Part shown: positions 12,782 to 14,220 of the stretch, piece after piece
Position numbering within the stretch: the stretch's first letter is position 1
Layout of the letters: each line of letters begins with the position of its first letter
Origin: an uncultured Barnesiella sp.
GTDB lineage: Bacteria > Bacteroidota > Bacteroidia > Bacteroidales > Barnesiellaceae_A
Assembly: GCA_904502265.1 (NCBI GenBank)
Contig: CAJGDT010000020.1
Coordinates: forward strand, 1-14,220
Direction of reading: 5' to 3'
DNA: 14,220 bases
Translations under genes and position numbers: made by a program
Notes under the pieces: generated by a model
What the model was told of the DNA's origin: nothing
Seen by the model: only the letters and a program-made list of their open reading frames with translations
Databases searched by the model: none

Positions 12782-14220
12782 ATGAACAAAAATCTGATTA
12801 TGATGGGTATAGCAGGCGCAGCAATGCTGTCGGCTTGTAGCTCGATGGAGACTCCCCAAGAGACAGTAATAGGAAAACAAGAAATAACAGTAGAAAATGG
12901 CATCATGACTCCCGAAGTAATGATGGCATTCGGTCGCGTATCGTCACCCGTAGTATCGCCCGATGGTACACGTGTACTATACGGTGTTCAATATGTAGAC
13001 TATACAGCCAATAAAGGCAACAATGAGTTGTTTGTTGCTCCCATTGACGGCACACCCGTAAAGATTACCAACACTCCTCGCAGCGAAGGTAATGCTACAT
13101 GGCTCGATGACAACACCATTGCATTCACCTATGCCGATGAGAATGGCGTTCCCCAAGTATGGCGCATGAATGCCGATGGCAGCAACCGTGTAAAAATGTC
13201 GTCGATGGAACAAGGTGTTGAAGGCTTCCTCTTCTCGCCCGACCGTTCGCAAGTTATCCTTATCGCACCTATCTCATTGCACAACAAGGCTGTAGATAAA
13301 TATGCCGACCTTCCCCAAGCTACCGGCCGTGTTATTGACGACCTCATGTATAAGCACTGGGATGAGTGGACCGAGGCAATCCCCCACCCCTTCTTGGCAC
13401 AAGTAGAGGGTAACAACATTGTCAACCCTCGCGACATCGTAGAGGGAGAACCCTATGAAGTACCTATGCGTCCCTTCGGTGGTTCTGAGTCATTTGCTTG
13501 GGCTCCCGATGGCAAGTCACTTGTGTACACCAGCCGCAAGAAAACCGGTATGGAATATTCACTCTCGACCAATAGCGACCTTTACCTCTACAATATCGAA
13601 GATGGTACTACTCGCAACCTCACCGAGGGCATGATGGGTTACGACACCAACCCCATCTTCTCGCCCGACGGCAACTACCTTGCATGGACAAGCATGGAGC
13701 GTGACGGCTACGAGAGCGACAAAAACCGCTTGTTTGTACTCGATATGCAAAGTGGCGAAAAGACCTATCTTACAGAGGACTTCGACTATATCGTAAACAA
13801 CTTTGCATGGGCAGCTGATGGCAGCATGATATACTTCACATCGCCCTACCAAGGTATGGTACATATATTCAGCATTGCACTCAATGGCCACGCTATACAA
13901 CAAATTACCGAGGGCTACTACGACTACGCAACCGTATCGCCTGCAGCCAACAACAAACTCGTTGCACAACGCCACTCACTCTCACAACCCGACGAGATAT
14001 ACATCGTAGATCTTGACACTCGTGAGGTTACCGACCTCTCACGTGAGAACGAAGCTTTGCTTGCCAAGATAGAGATGGGTAATGTCGAAGAACGTTGGGT
14101 ACCCACTACCGACGGCAAGAAGTTGCTTGCATGGGTAGTATATCCTCCCCACTTCGATGCATCGAAGAAATATCCCGCCATACTCTACTGCCAAGGTGGT
14201 CCTCAAAGCCCCGTAAGCCA
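12782..14220 (+). CDS. dpp5: Dipeptidyl-peptidase 5-like S9 serine peptidase, lipoprotein (3' end outside window)
   Basis: Periplasmic or membrane-anchored exopeptidase expected to release dipeptides from oligopeptides. The reading frame stays open from ATG 12782 to the window end (479 codons); the catalytic Ser-Asp-His domain lies mostly beyond it. Residues 1-19 form a lipoprotein signal with lipobox LSAC (Cys19). Residues about 45-440 form the beta-propeller, with repeated SPDG or SPDR-type blade motifs (59, 152, 297). Several stretches closely resemble Porphyromonas gingivalis DPP5 as I remember it: DLMYKHWDEW, EGEPYEVPM, RKKTGMEYSLSTNSDLYLYN and SMERDGYESDKNRLFV. The start of the alpha/beta-hydrolase domain is seen at KYPAILYCQGGPQSPVS. 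The P. gingivalis enzyme has an ordinary signal peptide in my memory, so the lipoprotein form is a difference. It lies 46 nt after the acidic pRiA4b-like gene. Other S9 families (DPP4, acylaminoacyl peptidase) are less likely given the propeller sequence. Confidence 0.9.
   Translation, partial: MNKNLIMMGIAGAAMLSACSSMETPQETVIGKQEITVENGIMTPEVMMAFGRVSSPVVSPDGTRVLYGVQYVDYTANKGNNELFVAPIDGTPVKITNTPRSEGNATWLDDNTIAFTYADENGVPQVWRMNADGSNRVKMSSMEQGVEGFLFSPDRSQVILIAPISLHNKAVDKYADLPQATGRVIDDLMYKHWDEWTEAIPHPFLAQVEGNNIVNPRDIVEGEPYEVPMRPFGGSESFAWAPDGKSLVYTSRKKTGMEYSLSTNSDLYLYNIEDGTTRNLTEGMMGYDTNPIFSPDGNYLAWTSMERDGYESDKNRLFVLDMQSGEKTYLTEDFDYIVNNFAWAADGSMIYFTSPYQGMVHIFSIALNGHAIQQITEGYYDYATVSPAANNKLVAQRHSLSQPDEIYIVDLDTREVTDLSRENEALLAKIEMGNVEERWVPTTDGKKLLAWVVYPPHFDASKKYPAILYCQGGPQSPVS

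Overview
The window looks like chromosomal DNA from a member of the Bacteroidota, most likely order Bacteroidales. The evidence is threefold. Promoters follow the Bacteroidetes pattern (TTTG, about 20 nt, TAnnTTTG) and start codons lack Shine-Dalgarno sequences. Two adjacent secreted proteins end in type IX secretion (T9SS)-like tails. A DPP5-type S9 peptidase closely resembles the Porphyromonas enzyme as I remember it. Genus cannot be fixed from the sequence alone. I see no tRNA, rRNA, CRISPR array, insertion sequence or phage gene.

Layout. (1) 1-2244: an A+T-rich leader, an arginine repressor (argR) with a near-consensus promoter, then a DbpA-like DEAD-box RNA helicase, closed by a strong bidirectional hairpin. 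(2) 2265-4590: kbl on the minus strand and an SDR-type L-threonine 3-dehydrogenase on the plus strand, divergent from a 120-bp shared promoter region. Together they would convert threonine to glycine plus acetyl-CoA. (3) 4645-5363: a Crp/Fnr-family regulator with its own terminator. (4) 5358-9116: a perfect palindrome containing TTGAT-GTAC-ATCAA, a near-consensus promoter, and a two-gene unit of secreted proteins (PKD-like protein; RCC1-repeat plus leucine-rich-repeat protein), ended by a strong terminator. (5) 9160-12010, minus strand: ruvX, def and ettA, a housekeeping cluster of Holliday-junction resolvase/rRNA maturation factor, peptide deformylase and ABC-F translation factor. (6) 12079-14220, plus strand: an acidic pRiA4b ORF-3-like protein, then the first about 480 codons of a DPP5-like S9 peptidase with a lipoprotein signal, cut off by the window end.

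Most genes are ordinary core metabolism and information processing. The most interesting part is the 5.3-5.5 kb junction. An FNR-type operator sits at about -60 from the predicted start of transcription of the secreted-protein unit, directly downstream of a gene for a Crp/Fnr regulator whose recognition helix keeps the FNR-like Ser-Arg pair. This suggests a local regulator-target circuit controlling surface or secreted proteins. Other points of note are a predicted (near-)leaderless ruvX mRNA, overlapping divergent promoters for the threonine pathway, a DEFD variant of the DEAD motif, and an RCC1/LRR secreted chimera. I found no clear evidence of an entirely new system.
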